Shown: positions 1 through 11,440 of the stretch, piece by piece | Numbering within the stretch: the first letter of the stretch is position 1 | Layout of the letters: each line of letters begins with the position of its first letter | DNA from: Neoceratodus forsteri | Lineage: Eukaryota > Chordata > Ceratodontiformes > Ceratodontidae | Direction of reading: 5' to 3' | DNA length: 64,000 bases | Assembly (NCBI GenBank): GCA_016271365.2 | Contig: CM057454.1 | Span: 695,469,501-695,533,500, forward strand | Notes under the pieces: model-generated | Told to the model about the DNA's origin: nothing | The model's input: only the letters and a program-made list of their open reading frames with translations | Database searches by the model: none | Program-made: the position numbers and the translations under genes

Positions 1-663
1 GTGTGTACTTTTATTTAAGGGGGGTTAGCAAATAGGCTCTGAACTGCTTCCTTTATCCATGAAAACTAAGAAATACTGAACCTTTCTGTAATTTCATTCA
101 TATGAGTCGAAACTAGAAGGGCTGGTCACTAATACTCTCTTTGCATCCCAAGGACAATACAATTTTACAGGCTCTGGGTTGGTATGTGGGTGTCTTAGGG
201 AACAATGCATGGCATTTGTTACCCATGCATGGCAACAACCATTGTCATCAGATACAGAAGTTGTATTTATTGTGCTAAATGAGGCAACAAACACAGTCAT
301 GGTGGATATTTGTATACTGTCTGGCTACACCCCGGGGGGGTAGCTCACCGCAATACAAAAGTAGAAGTCCACTTGGTGTGCAGATCTGAAATCCCTGGCT
401 ACACCCTGCGCTATGGTGCCCTTATATATGGAGATTTAATAGTCTCCATATCTTCCATGTCCTGCTTTATTCTGACAGACTGTCAAAATGCTATGTGCAC
501 ATACGATGGCAGAGTTCAAATCATCAACTGATAGATACTTACATGGGAGTGATGTCCAAAGAAAATTGGCGAGTCGAAAATGGCTATCGATTGTATTGTA
601 CTGTATTAATGTCCAGGACCACTTTGAAAATGAGCTTGCTCAATGGTGTTTATGCCTGGTTAA

Positions 664-694
664 ATACAGTTGATTGATTGATTGACTGACTGAT
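664..694. repeat. TGAT/TGAC simple repeat
   Basis: A short run of TTGATTGATTGATTGAC type follows a sequence ending in AAATACAG. L2 LINEs often end in such a repeat, but too little flanking similarity is visible to call an L2 fragment. Confidence 0.5.
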
Positions 695-2130
695 TGTAGA
701 CTCAATACTATTCCTATGAATCCTATGGTAGTAATTCACACTTATAGGTCTAAGCTGGAGGGTGCCAGGACCCCATGGAAGCAAAGCCTTCTGCAGCCAG
801 GAGGGGACTGACATTGGCTGCTTGTGCTGCCCATGTGGCAGACGAACTGATGCCGTGCACGTGAGCTAGTCAGTAACTAATGTCAACCTCCTACCTCTCA
901 TCCTCAGTTCTGTTTGCCAGTAGAAGAAACAAGCGAAAGAAAGGGTTATAGACTTCTAGCACAAAGGGATAGGAAAAGGATATAGGGAATAAAAATAATA
1001 ACAGAATAAAACCTGACTACCAACTTAGAATAACTAAAGGTTGGGCTAACCAGACGCACAAGGGTAGAGGGTATTTAAAGAGCCAGGGTCCATTATCAGC
1101 TACCTGGACAGGAAGTGTAGAGAGAACAAAAATATGGGCAGCAGCCCTGGCTTATGCAGTAGCTCTGGCATATACACAAGGATCTTGAAAAAAGTTCCCT
1201 TTGTAATTAAGATGGCAGAATGCCAGCTTATATTAAAACAACTTTTGCACTCCCAAGAGGACAATTTCAAAAACAAGCTCCCTTCAGAGGAGCAGGACAA
1301 CAAGTGTAACTGGACAGAGTCCCGGGAGCACAAATACTACTACATCTTTGCCATTTTCAAAGGTGCAATGAAAAACAATTTGTGGGAAGAGGAAGGTAAC
1401 AACTGTGACAAAACATGAACTTCACCAAGCTGAGGAGTATAGCACACAAAATCCTGCTCCACCAAGCTGGGGAGTACAGCACAGAACATCCTACTGCACC
1501 TGCCTTTCTCTGCAATACAAGAAACAGGGAGCTGCACCTTGACACAAGTGTCCAGCACTATCCCCGTGGTACAAAGTTTCTGTGGAGAGTGGACAAAGTG
1601 AGGCCAAGTCTGCATGCTGTAACTAGAGATATATCCTATAGGGGATATACCTTGGTAAGAAGAGAGAGGAACAAAGAGGCAGGGGAGAGAACGAGTTCAG
1701 TCCCAAAGGCTTTTTTTATTTGGTAAGAGTGCTATGAGGACCCATCATATTTTTTTTTTTTTTGTTAAATAGAAAAATTAATTCCACCCCCGAGACATAA
1801 GGGAGAGGAAAAACACCTCCCGACTGGCAATGGCAAGAAAACTCCAGTGTGCAGTAGCACAACAAAGAGAGCTGCCCAGAGGCCCTGGCTCTTACCTGTA
1901 TGCAGGATGATGGGCAGGCATGTGAATGAATGAAGATATTCTGTACGATCAACAATTACAGTGAGTATGTAATTTTCATATCTTTTAATAATCAGTCTTC
2001 ACCATTCATTCCCACCTATGGGTCAGAGTACCAGGCCGCCTGCTCATTACTTGGGCTCAGTGCCCTGCACAGCCTTGTGTCTTTCCTTTCTGCTGAACTG
2101 CTAGAGTAATTACCAAGGCAATAACACGGT

Positions 2131-2144
2131 CTCTCTCTCTCTCT
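2131..2144. repeat. CT dinucleotide microsatellite
   Basis: Seven CT units are followed by a short CA-rich tract. Confidence 0.8.
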
Positions 2145-2274
2145 CACACATACACAGAGGAAATGTTTGGTGACAAGGCTGGGGTGCCTCTAATAGGTTA
2201 TATAAGGAGTTTATCCTTTAGCCGGCAGAGGAGCATAAAGGAAGCTTAACAAAAAAGGGTAACCAACAGATACG

Positions 2275-2664
2275 CAGTGTTGGGTAGGTTACTTTTTCTA
2301 TTACGTCTGGAAACTTGTTCCAGGAAGCTCTGTGCAGTCACTAGCAAGGATGGAGAAGTACTAGAAAATCTAATGCACCTTACAATTATAGTTACTTATT
2401 TCTTTTTATACAAAACCAATACAAAAATTATAAATAACTATAACAGATTACATTTTTTGAAAGTAATAGGTTAGTTACTAGTTACTTTCAAATAAATGTA
2501 ATCAGTTACAGTTACGTATTTTTTTTGTATAAAAAGACATACATAATTGTAATTGTAAGGTTTATTACTTTTTCCAGTACTTCTCCATCCTTGCTAGTGA
2601 TGGCACAGAGTTTTCTGGAACTAAGTTTTCAAAAGTAATAGAAAAAATTTCTTACCCAACACTG
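2275..2664. mobile_element. Fold-back MITE with long terminal inverted repeats (hAT-like ends)
   Basis: The left end CAGTGTTGGGTAGGTTAC is mirrored by the right end, which reads inward as CAGTGTTGGGTAAG. The inverted similarity extends roughly 190 bases into each side and includes the shared block containing ACTAGCAAGGATGGAGAAG at about 2340-2360 and its complement at about 2578-2600. The centre is AT-rich and encodes nothing. Ends starting CAGTGTTGGG are common in non-autonomous hAT-like elements of fish and amphibians. Flanking 8-mers are only partly alike (CAGATACG and CACATGTG), so a target-site duplication is uncertain. The superfamily is inferred from the termini. Confidence 0.75.
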
Positions 2665-5270
2665 CACATGTGTACACAGTAAGGGTTTGGGAACAAGACC
2701 TTATTCAGTTGGGGAAGACCGAATGCTCACCGAAGTTTAATACAGGTTGAAGATATCTCATGTTGCATGAAAGACTCCTGTCTTGTCCTGCAATTTCATG
2801 CCTATCTTCCCCTGCTTAAAAATGACTACTACTTTTAAGTTTAGGACCCAGTAGCAGCAGGGATGCCTCACAGACTCCATTCCAGCACACACATAGGTGC
2901 AACTTACATATTCTCATGTGAAATGTATTCTTGCACGGGATGCAAATGACTACACTTGCTCTCCTACACTTTCCCATAACTACCCCTAAGACAGAAGACC
3001 TGGAACAGATATCTTCATTCTGATTAACTTAAGCACTTGGCCAGATAAACTGCCTTTTTTGATGGAGATGGGGGGTTAAGTAGCAATGTCCTTGGACAAC
3101 TTTCAGACTGAAGCCTACTGTACTTGGTTTTACAGTGCACTTCACACTCTTTGCTCCTACATATTCCTTAACAAACACTCATTCAGTCCCTGACACACAA
3201 CTAGTGTGATAAAACTAAGGAACGAGACCAGGAGTTACTGTAGTGGCTGTGGCAGGCTGGGTTGGACCACCCTCGGAGTAACTGCTTACTGCCGCATTGC
3301 CTTTTGCTCCTGCTTGGCTTCATGCTGCTGCACCTTGCACCGCATGGCCAGCTACGCACTGCTGAGTCTACTTTCTGGTCTGTAGCTCCACTCGGCCCGC
3401 GCTCAGACACAGACATGCTCCTCCCTCACCACTGACTCTGGCGCAGTTGGTCTTCACACATCGGTCAGCCACTTTAGAAAGTGACTATGACTCCTTGAGT
3501 AGTCTGCGGATTCCCACCTGCATCGCAGTCTGTCCACATCTCGGCATGGCACAACCATATATGTTTTTGCTGCCACCAGTGGCAGCCTGTGCACAATCGG
3601 CTCCCCCTTGCAACAGAGCTCAGACTACTGTATCATTTCCTTTTGGCCTGTGTACGCGTCCGCAAGGTGGCTAAGCAGGGTGCACCACATCCTTCTGTGA
3701 ATGCTGGCCACCTGGACACACAGTAGGAAATAAAAAATGTAAATGAAGTGTTACTGGACAGCCAAAGCCCCCCACCCTCCCAAAAGAGCTCAGGGCTTAG
3801 AACATTGTCCCGTTTGCCCTTCTTTTAATTCAGCCTGCTCCAAGGAAGGCATGCCCTTGGCTGGTACCGGTTCCTCTTTTGGAATTCAGGCAGAGAAACC
3901 TTCAGGTGCTTTTCTTCCCAGACATTGTGCTTGGATGGTGTTCAGAAAGTGTTTTTCTGCCTTCATTGCTATCAGAGTGATCCTGCTGGGAGCCTTGTGC
4001 CCTTTTAAGGAAGATGGCTTTGCAGCTTTTTCTGTCTACTTATGTGCCAGACACAGCTGCTCTTAACCAGCCGAGTGCTTTGTAGTTTCTTCAGTCTCCT
4101 TTAGTGCTAGAGACCACTGGAAAAAAGAAGAGCTATCTGCAGAGTACTTTCTACCTTCAGCGGTACCTTTCCTCAATTTTTTATTTTTATTTTTTATTTA
4201 TTTAGTTGTTTAACCAGGAGTAGGAAGACTTTTTGGAATATTTGTTTTCTTAACTTGTTTCATAGGAGAGCACTCTGGCGAATTTGTGGTGGAAGCTGGT
4301 GCAGACAGAGACTGCCATTTAGCTACCCTATTCTGTTTGGTTTTAAGGCAAAAACTTGCAGAGTTCACAATTTTCAGGGTTGGCTCATCAGCACAGCAGT
4401 AGTGCTACTGAACGTGATGCCGGGGACCCATATTCAGAAGCAAACCTAGGAGGTCAAGGGCCGGGGGGGGGGTCAAATTTTCTAGAGAATGCTCTCCTTC
4501 TCCAGGCAGAGAGGGATTGCTAGCTCAGATGCATTACTGCCACCTGGCAGACCACGGATGCAGTGCACTCAGAATGACAGAGAGACACCAAGACTGATGT
4601 GTTCTGCACGTTCAGCATGTGTCTGAGCTTGTGTACACCACCACTGGCATGCCACAGGGAGGAAATGTGGTAAATCCCCAGCTGCAAGCAGCATGAAAGT
4701 CCAATCCACTGTAAGCTTCACACCGGTGACGTGGCCCTGCTCTCCTCTTAAAATCAGTGTCCTTGGCTGTCATGCCACTGTCACCACTGGGTGAAAGCAG
4801 TGGGTAAGAAGAGGGTTGAAAGGTAAGTCAGCGGGAAGCTGGGTGACAACTGGGAGAGTCAGACCTGAAGGGTCTTAGCTGGCTGATGGGGAAAGACTAA
4901 CAAAAAAAAAAAGTTAATTTTAAAAACTGTGATCTGGGCCCAACCAATCAAAGCAAAGCTTTAAACAACCAGTGCTTAAATCCAGTAGGTCCTCTTTTTC
5001 TGTTAGGTTTTCCACTTATGCCAATAAGACAGGAGCCATAAGAATAATGTATTCTGAAGTTGGACTGTGGAAAAAAGTAAACCATTTGAAAATTTAAGCC
5101 CAATTAAAAAAAAAAAAAAAAAAAATATATTTTTGTTTAATTAGGAACTGGGAACCCTGAATAGGAAACCAGTAAAAAAAAGTTCTCCCAGTTCCGGAAA
5201 CAGACTGGGAACTGGGTAAAAGTACCAAAACAGAATTAAACTAAGCTAAACACAGACAGAATAAACTAAT
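2665..5270. other. Intronic sequence with no recognised gene
   Basis: No coding region or complete mobile element was recognised. Open frames at 3447-3674 and 3743-4066 have no recognisable domain. There is AT-rich sequence at 4170-4210 and a poly(A) run near 5106-5127. Confidence 0.5.
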
Positions 5271-5281
5271 AAATCACAGTG

Positions 5282-5851
5282 AGTATGCCGGCACACCAGT
5301 GCAGAGGTAGAGCTACTGCTTGCGGTGCCAACCGCCTGGGTTCAGCAGCTAACTCGCAATGTTGGGAGTGTCAGTCAGTGGAAGAAGGACTGAGCATTCA
5401 CTGGACTGCTCCCCTCCTCTGAAGGAGGAGGGATGTGGACCCCAGAGTTAAGCTGGCCACTAGTGATGGCTAGGGGCAAGGCAGTCAGGAATCACACAAC
5501 AGTGGGGTGAGGAGGAGTGGAGACTGCAGACGTCCTGCATATGGGAGCATGCGGAGAAAAATCAAGTTGTAAATACCAGCGAGTGCAAGAATGAGGTGTC
5601 CGACCCTTGCAGGAATGTACTGGTGGTAGGGCCCTCCTCCAGTATACTGCATCCATGTGTGAGTAGCATGGGGAAGACTGCCAACCCATGGCATTGGGGG
5701 GCAGGGTAAGCCATGGAGGATGAGCTGGATCGAGCTAAGCTCCTGAGGAGACGGGTTTTGGGGCTGGGGTGCTGGAACAGGAGCAATGACCCACACTTGA
5801 GGGGGGAAAAAAAAAAAAAAAACTCCCTACAAAACAAAAAGAAAAAAAAAA
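5282..5851 (+). mobile_element. Complete tRNA-derived SINE with 11-bp target-site duplication
   Basis: The 570-bp element is flanked by perfect copies of AAATCACAGTG (5271-5281 and 5852-5862). The 5' part has a tRNA-like head with a degenerate A box near GGCACACCAGTGCAGAGG and a B-box-like GGGTTCAGC near 5338. A shared SINE core (GGACTGCTC followed by a CTCC-rich/GGAGG segment) lies near 5403-5430. The 3' end has two poly(A) tracts. The same core and tail plan occurs in the SINEs at 18600 and 58638, so all three are probably one family, though internal similarity to this copy is patchy. Confidence 0.8.
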
Positions 5852-5862
5852 AAATCACAGTG

Positions 5863-7120
5863 GCTCGAACAGAACTCCAGGTTGCTTGATCTCTTCAGCT
5901 GAGAAATAAATATGCCACTGAAGTGTCAGGTGAGGCAAGACCACACGGCAGAGTTTCAATTTTAACATTCTATTAGTTCTATTTCTGAGGCAATACCTCA
6001 AGACTGAGATTATGCAAACTGTATGACATCACAAATACACTCTCCTTGATAGAACACCGAAATTCTGCCCTCTAAATGACTGCTTGACTGACAGAAATGT
6101 GGGGGAGGCATCAAGTCAGAATTAAGTGGAGGAGATGGGCTGCTTTTGGCTTCCATGACCTTGATCTGTAAGGTACTTGTAGGGAACACCCATGGGTTTC
6201 AGCTACCGACATTCATGCTTTTTACCATGGGAGGTGTGAAAAGGATAGGATACAAAAGCTAAACATCTGGGAACAGACAGCGAAACCACTTGTCTTGTTA
6301 AGATTAATCGATTACTCCAAGGTAGGTAAAAAAAAGAGAAGTAAGGTGGCACAATCCAACCCACAATGCATAGGGTAACCAATGTACACCACTGTACACT
6401 AGCAGCAAGGCACCTTGGGTGGCTCCTGCAAGGAAGTGTTCTACAATGTCCTAAAGCCAATGACTTACAGATCAATATGTGTGGCTCTATGGAGGAGATC
6501 TCCTCGAAGATCAATTTTTATTAAAATCTACAAAGCGAATAACATTGCATTATAAAACTGATTCAGGGAAATCCAACTTCCTAACTGGCTGACATTCTTA
6601 ATTACCCCACTGTATCAACACCGGTCTTGCGTACCCCGCCACTGTGAGATGCAGGCCTGCATGCATGGGAGTCATCAGTACATTTTTGTTTTGATGTCTA
6701 ACGACAGAACAAAACACCTTGCCTTATTCTGTAATAGCAGTGAGGCATTCTTGGAGGTGGGCTACCAATTAGGAATCCCGTCCCCACAGCGAACCACATT
6801 TGCAGTTTGGCCCATAGAGAGTGGGGATGGGATTACTTCACGGTAACTTACTCCCCGTCATGCCTTACGGCGTAATTAGTTTAGGTAAGGTGTAATGTAT
6901 TTAGTATCTGAATTTTTATTTTTTTCTCTAAATCACACACCTAGCTTTCCCAGCAGTGCTACATTCCCTTATCTCACACTGGCAGCCTTTGTTCTGTAAA
7001 TCCTTAGGGCCTTGTACCAAGACGGTAAAGTAAACCACCTGTTAATATGAAGCTAAATGGAGAACAGCTATGAACGAGGAGAGTCAAAGATGTCACAGCA
7101 ACGGTCGAGTTACTCCTTAC
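5863..7120. other. Intronic sequence with no recognised gene
   Basis: No domain, repeat or RNA gene was recognised between the SINE and the PDZ exon. Confidence 0.6.
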
Positions 7121-7395
7121 CTTCTAGGTGATCCATCTTCATGTGGTTGAATAATCACCACCTTTACCGTCACTGATGTTCGTAACAGGTCAATCATTTG
7201 TTCATGAGTCAAGGTCGCCACTGCCACTTTACAGATTTCAACGAGACGGCTTCCTTGCCTAAGGCCTGCCTTCCATGCAAAGCCAAAAGGTTCCACATCT
7301 GCTACTATTCCCTCAAAATTAACATGAAATCCAAGCTGGCCAAGCCCATTCCTCCGCAGGGTCATTTCTGTTGTTTCACAGCCTCTGGTCACTAT
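7121..7395 (-). CDS. SIPA1L2: SIPA1L2 internal exon encoding the PDZ domain
   Basis: This 275-nt exon encodes about 91 residues plus two bases of a split codon, with no stop. The peptide starts IVTRGCET and contains the PDZ carboxylate-binding loop as GLGQLGFHV, then a [17 protein letters not shown] stretch and the helix around [13 protein letters not shown], ending DGSPRR. Family knowledge: SIPA1-like proteins are Rap GTPase-activating proteins with a PDZ domain after the catalytic domain, acting at synapses, endosomes and the cell cortex. The boundaries come from an acceptor AG at 7397-7396 and a donor GTAAGG starting at 7120 on the minus strand. The exon starts in phase 0, matching the end of the exon at 56861, and ends two bases into a codon. 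I call SIPA1L2 rather than SIPA1L1 because of [19 protein letters not shown] and IIQPHEDG, where I remember SIPA1L1 having Tyr in VEPYGYAW. The paralogue call rests on memory, not alignment. Confidence 0.9.
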
Positions 7396-8649
7396 CTAAA
7401 TGGGGAGTATCAGAAAGTTAAGCTATTATTTCCAGATACTGATTTTTTTTTCCTCTCTTTAAATACAAAAGGATAATTTTCAGTTCAATGAATGCAATCC
7501 TTTTCTACACTTAAAAGCTGTTTATAGAAACATTCAATGTCACTTAAAATGACACTCGAGTCATCTTTCATTGGTAATTCTGTAAAGGTCTTCCACAGAG
7601 CACCTCAAAGGCCTCAAACGCAGACCCCTTTAGGGATCACAGCTGTTCTGTATCAAATTTCTATTGATTTCAGAAACGGTGCATTTCATATTCTGACAAT
7701 AAAGTAGCTGTGCTGTCACTGGAGACAGTGGAGGTAAACTACAAATCGGGTAATTAACTAGTCATAGACCAGCTACAGGCCTGATTGTTTGCAGGTGTCT
7801 GATGTCTTAGAGCAACTTAGCAGAAACATGAACTCAGCCAAATGGAGGGCATTGTGGCAGATCCTGCTGACTAACCAGAAGCTTTCTTCTTTTATATCTT
7901 TTGAAGTGCAGCATGCAGACCAACATACTTCCTTTCACAAAGCATTCAGAACAATAGCACATACTCTGTTTAGGTCTAACATAACACCAGGAAGGCAATG
8001 TTCCATATTACAATGAGCCTCTGAGGGTGTACATGCCTGTCAATGCTTATTCTATCCATACTTTAATTTTTGGATTTTCAACCACATTTAAAAAAAAATA
8101 AAGGCAATTCTATCTGTCAAATACTGTGCAGCTCATCGGTGAGTTTTGTGCAATATTAAAAAAATCGTAGCTGCTAAATCAATATAGGCTTGTTGAATCC
8201 ATTTTCTTTCATGGGATGTTTCTCTAGTGCTTGCCCTTGAACCAAGGATTATGTTTTTTGAAATCCAATATTTAGCTGCAGCATTTTTCTACTGAATGAT
8301 GAGCTCAACACTTAGGGAAAGAAGAAATTCAATTCCAAACATGTCGAAATACAGAATCATGTTTACACTTAAGTTAAAGAAAACTGTGTGCAAACAACAC
8401 TGAAATACTACTACACATCAACTATTACTGGGAAAGAGCATAGCATACTTATGATATATAGTCAAAATATGTGAAAATAAAGCAGGGCATGGCAGATACA
8501 GAGTTTATTAATGCTCTGTACATAAGGGCATATAATAGGCTGAGGCAATGATGTGTCGTCATTTCGCATTATTTATTTACTTAGTTTTTGTTAACCGGGT
8601 AGGTGAACTAGCCATGAAATGACTATTTTCAGGCACGGCCCGTTTCTCC
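7396..8649. other. Intronic sequence with no recognised gene
   Basis: AT-rich intron sequence between the PDZ exon and the truncated edge of DIRS element D1. The last 70 bases could be a decayed part of D1 but show no clear match to the other copies. Confidence 0.5.
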
Positions 8650-9900
8650 AAAATAAACAAAAGATCCCATGGAAGGACAGGATCCCGAATGGGAAGTTTC
8701 AAGTGTAGAATACCTCGCAAGAAGGTGTGGGGAAAATCCAATTGGGCAAGAGCCTTGCCCTGTACTGGTGCATGATATGCTGAAACAGCGGACAGATGCA
8801 CCTTAATGGAAGAATAGCTCAGCCCAAGTTTGAAAGAGAAAGGAGGTACTCGAGAACAGAGTTTACCAGACAGGTAAAGGTATCAAGCGGAGGCCCATAT
8901 GCAAAACCGCTTCCGCTTCATAGCATAGGTGGCCCTAGTAGAAGACTTCCTGGTGGCTACAAGTACATCCACTATTCTAGGGGGGAAACCCAGAACCGAG
9001 TAACAGCTAAGTCTGCTGGAGCAATGTATGCAGGTGCAGTGACTTGAGGTCTGGATGGACTAGAGTCCTTCTCTCCTGGGAGAGCAAGTGCGAGCTCAGG
9101 GGCAGAGGAAGCGGCGGTTCCACTGCCAGCTGTTGAAGGAGAGGGAACCAAATCTGTTGAGGCCAGTAAGGAGCGATCAAGAACATGTCCGCTCCCTCTG
9201 ACTGCAATTTGGGAAAAACTCGCTGAATTAGCAGAAAGGGAGGGAACACCTATAAGAATCTCCCTGTCCAACAAAGGGACAACGCGTCTCGCCAGAAAAC
9301 ATCAGGCCCTGGACCTGGCAAGCAGAAACTGGGCAGTTTGACACTGAATGGGGATGCGAAGAGGTCCAACTCAGGACGACCCCATCTTTTGAACAGATCT
9401 TCCGCTACTGACTGTAGAAGCTCCCACTTGTCAGCCTTGGACAGGGACCGGCTTAGGCTGCCTGCCAAGGTGTTTTGGATGCCTGGAACATGACCGGCAG
9501 AGAGTTCCAGTTGGAGCTCGACGGCCCAATACCATACCCTCATGGCTTCCCTGCAGAGGGGATACAAATGAGTTCCTCCTGTTTGTTTATGTAAAAGACC
9601 ACCAACATGTCCATTTGGATTAGGTGGTGGCCCGGGGTTAGCTCCTGTCTATAAAGCCTGCAGGGCATAGAGGATCACCCTCATCTCCAACACACTGATG
9701 TGGAGGGTCTTCTCCAGAGCAGACCATGTTCCCAGAATCTGGCAGCCTACAAGGTGGGCTCCCCAAGCCCTGGCCTGAAGCATCTGTAGTCAGAGACTGG
9801 AGAGGGGGCATCCTTTGGAAGGGCATTCCCCAGGAAAGGTTGGAGAGATTTAGCCACCACTGGAGAGTCTGCAAACTGGCTCTGAGACTCTCAAGGGCTG
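8650..9900 (-). pseudogene. D1 RNase H C-terminal part and tyrosine recombinase N-terminal region
   Basis: Minus-strand frames encode PLCREAMRVWYWAVE, then HVPGIQNTLAGSLSRSLS, matching the end of the RNase H domain in DIRS elements, then the DLFASP and CLPGPGPDVFWRDALSL segment. The recombinase N-terminal core-binding segment is recognisable at 8700-8800 (MHLSAVSAYHAPVQGK, then LRGILHLKLPIRDP). Translation needs several frame changes. The R, HxxR and Y catalytic residues of the recombinase would lie beyond the truncation and are absent. Confidence 0.75.
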
Positions 9901-10665
9901 GTCCAAGTCATCCGTGCATTGATCCTACTGGACTCACAAGGTCCACTGGACCACCCTCATGTGCAGCCATGCCAGCGGAACAGTTGCAATGGCTGCCACC
10001 CTGTGTCCCAAAAGTCTGAGGACGACCCTGGCTGGAACCAGGCGAGTCGAGGATATCACCCATGCGTGAGCTTGGAGGCATTCTGTCCTGTCTGGAGGCA
10101 GAAAGGCTTTGCCTTGGACAGTGTTCAGGACTGCCCCGATGAACTGGAGCCACTGGCTCAACCAAGGGGAGGACTTCGGGAGGTTTAAGGTGATCTCCAG
10201 GTCGCGGAACAGAGTAAAGGTGTCTTCCATGATGCTTAACAGCTGTTCCCAGGTGGGGGCTGTGAGAAGCCAATTATACAGTTAGGGGAAGACGTAGTGA
10301 CCTTTCCTCCTTAAGGCCACTGCCAAAACAGCAAGGCACTTTGTAAAGATCCAAGGAACAGAGCACAGGCCGAATGACAGAGCTTGGAACTGGTAATGGT
10401 TTCCTTGAAAAAAGAACTGCAGAAACCTCTGTAGGGGCTGGGAGATCAGGATGTGGAGGTATGCACCCTGCATGTCCAGAGAGCGAAGCCAATCCCATTG
10501 ATGGAGAAGGGGAATCAGGCCTGGAAGGGTAATTATCCTGAACTGTTTGTACCCCATGTATTTGTTCAGACTGCTGAGATCCAGGATGGGGCGCAGATCC
10601 TGTGTTTTCTTGGGATCCAAGAAAAAGCGGGAATAGATGCCCTTCAGACAAAATGCAAACATGTC
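9901..10665 (-). pseudogene. D1 reverse transcriptase fragment
   Basis: Encodes SRFFLDPKKTQDLRPILDL, the fingers segment of DIRS reverse transcriptase, then DMQGAYLHI and a QFQALSFGL segment, then FTKCLAV. The catalytic box expected as YLDDW reads stop-LYNW near 10280, so it is inactive. Downstream the thumb-like FIGAVLNTVQGKAFLPPDR is clear. It continues in frame toward RNase H at lower coordinates. Confidence 0.8.
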
Positions 10666-11103
10666 AGGCTGCCTAATGAGTGTGTAATAAATCTAAATCT
10701 GGGTCATTCTATTGGCACCAAAGAAGAACATTAAACACAGTAAAATCAGGATGAACTCCACTGAAACTATCTTCTCAAATTCTTTCATTTTTATTTAACA
10801 AATTTAATTGTAGGGGCTACAGTTTTGTGGCTACGCCACTTCCTCAGGCCCCACTGTGCTTCTATAATAAAATGCAGAAAATAGCTTTATTTAGTTTCTT
10901 AATACAAATATCAATACATATGACAGTATCTCCAACTCATGCAACCCACCAACACAACTTCCCTCCTTGTGCTTTTTTATATTTGCACTAGCTATGCATC
11001 TAATTCCATGTCAAAAATACTTATGTATCTAGATTTTACTCCTTGTGAGAACCAAAACACCAATCGTGTGCTCAATGTTAATAGATTCTAGTGACTAATG
11101 TTA
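10666..11103. other. Non-DIRS sequence between the two D1 parts
   Basis: About 440 bases, AT-rich, without similarity to any DIRS copy here and without a recognisable domain. It contains AATAAA near 10695 and a GC-rich patch CTACGCCACTTCCTCAGG near 10833. Its origin is unknown; it could be an insertion or the old flank between two DIRS fragments. Confidence 0.5.
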
Positions 11104-11440
11104 AGTCAATCCCCTTGATGGAGAAGGGGAATCAGGCCTGGAAGGGTAACCATCCTGAACCGTTTGTACTCCATGTATTTGTTCAGAATGCTGAAATCCA
11201 GGATGGGGTGCAGATCCCCTGTTTTCTCGGGAACCAAGAAAAAGTGTGAATAGAAGTCCTTCCCTCTTAGGGCTGCTGGAACTGGTTCTATGGCCTGCTT
11301 GTGTAGAAGTGCCTGGATTCCTCCTAAATGAGGGTGGCATGTGATGGAGAATAGCAGGAGGGCAGGGGAGGGTTGTCCAGTGGCAACTCTAGGAATTCTA
11401 CAGTATGTCCCTTCTCGATCAATTGCAGGACCCAATTATT
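11104..11440 (-). pseudogene. D1 second reverse transcriptase N-terminal fragment
   Basis: Encodes YSHFFLVPEKTGDLHPILDF and KYMEYKRFRMVTLPGLIPLL, the same RT fingers region as in 10480-10660. It is the natural continuation of the gag region upstream (higher coordinates) and ends abruptly at 11104. Confidence 0.8.

Larger units (their letters stand above)
1..2270. other. Intronic sequence with no recognised gene
   Basis: This is part of the intron downstream of the PDZ exon. It holds a TGAT-type simple repeat near 664-694 and T-rich runs around 1751-1762. Open frames here are short and show no domain I recognise. Confidence 0.6.

Noticed and set aside
4465..4540. A fourth copy of the SINE (CTCTCCTTCTCCAGGCAGAG)
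   Set aside because: Only about 30 bases resemble the SINE core, with no head, tail or duplication.
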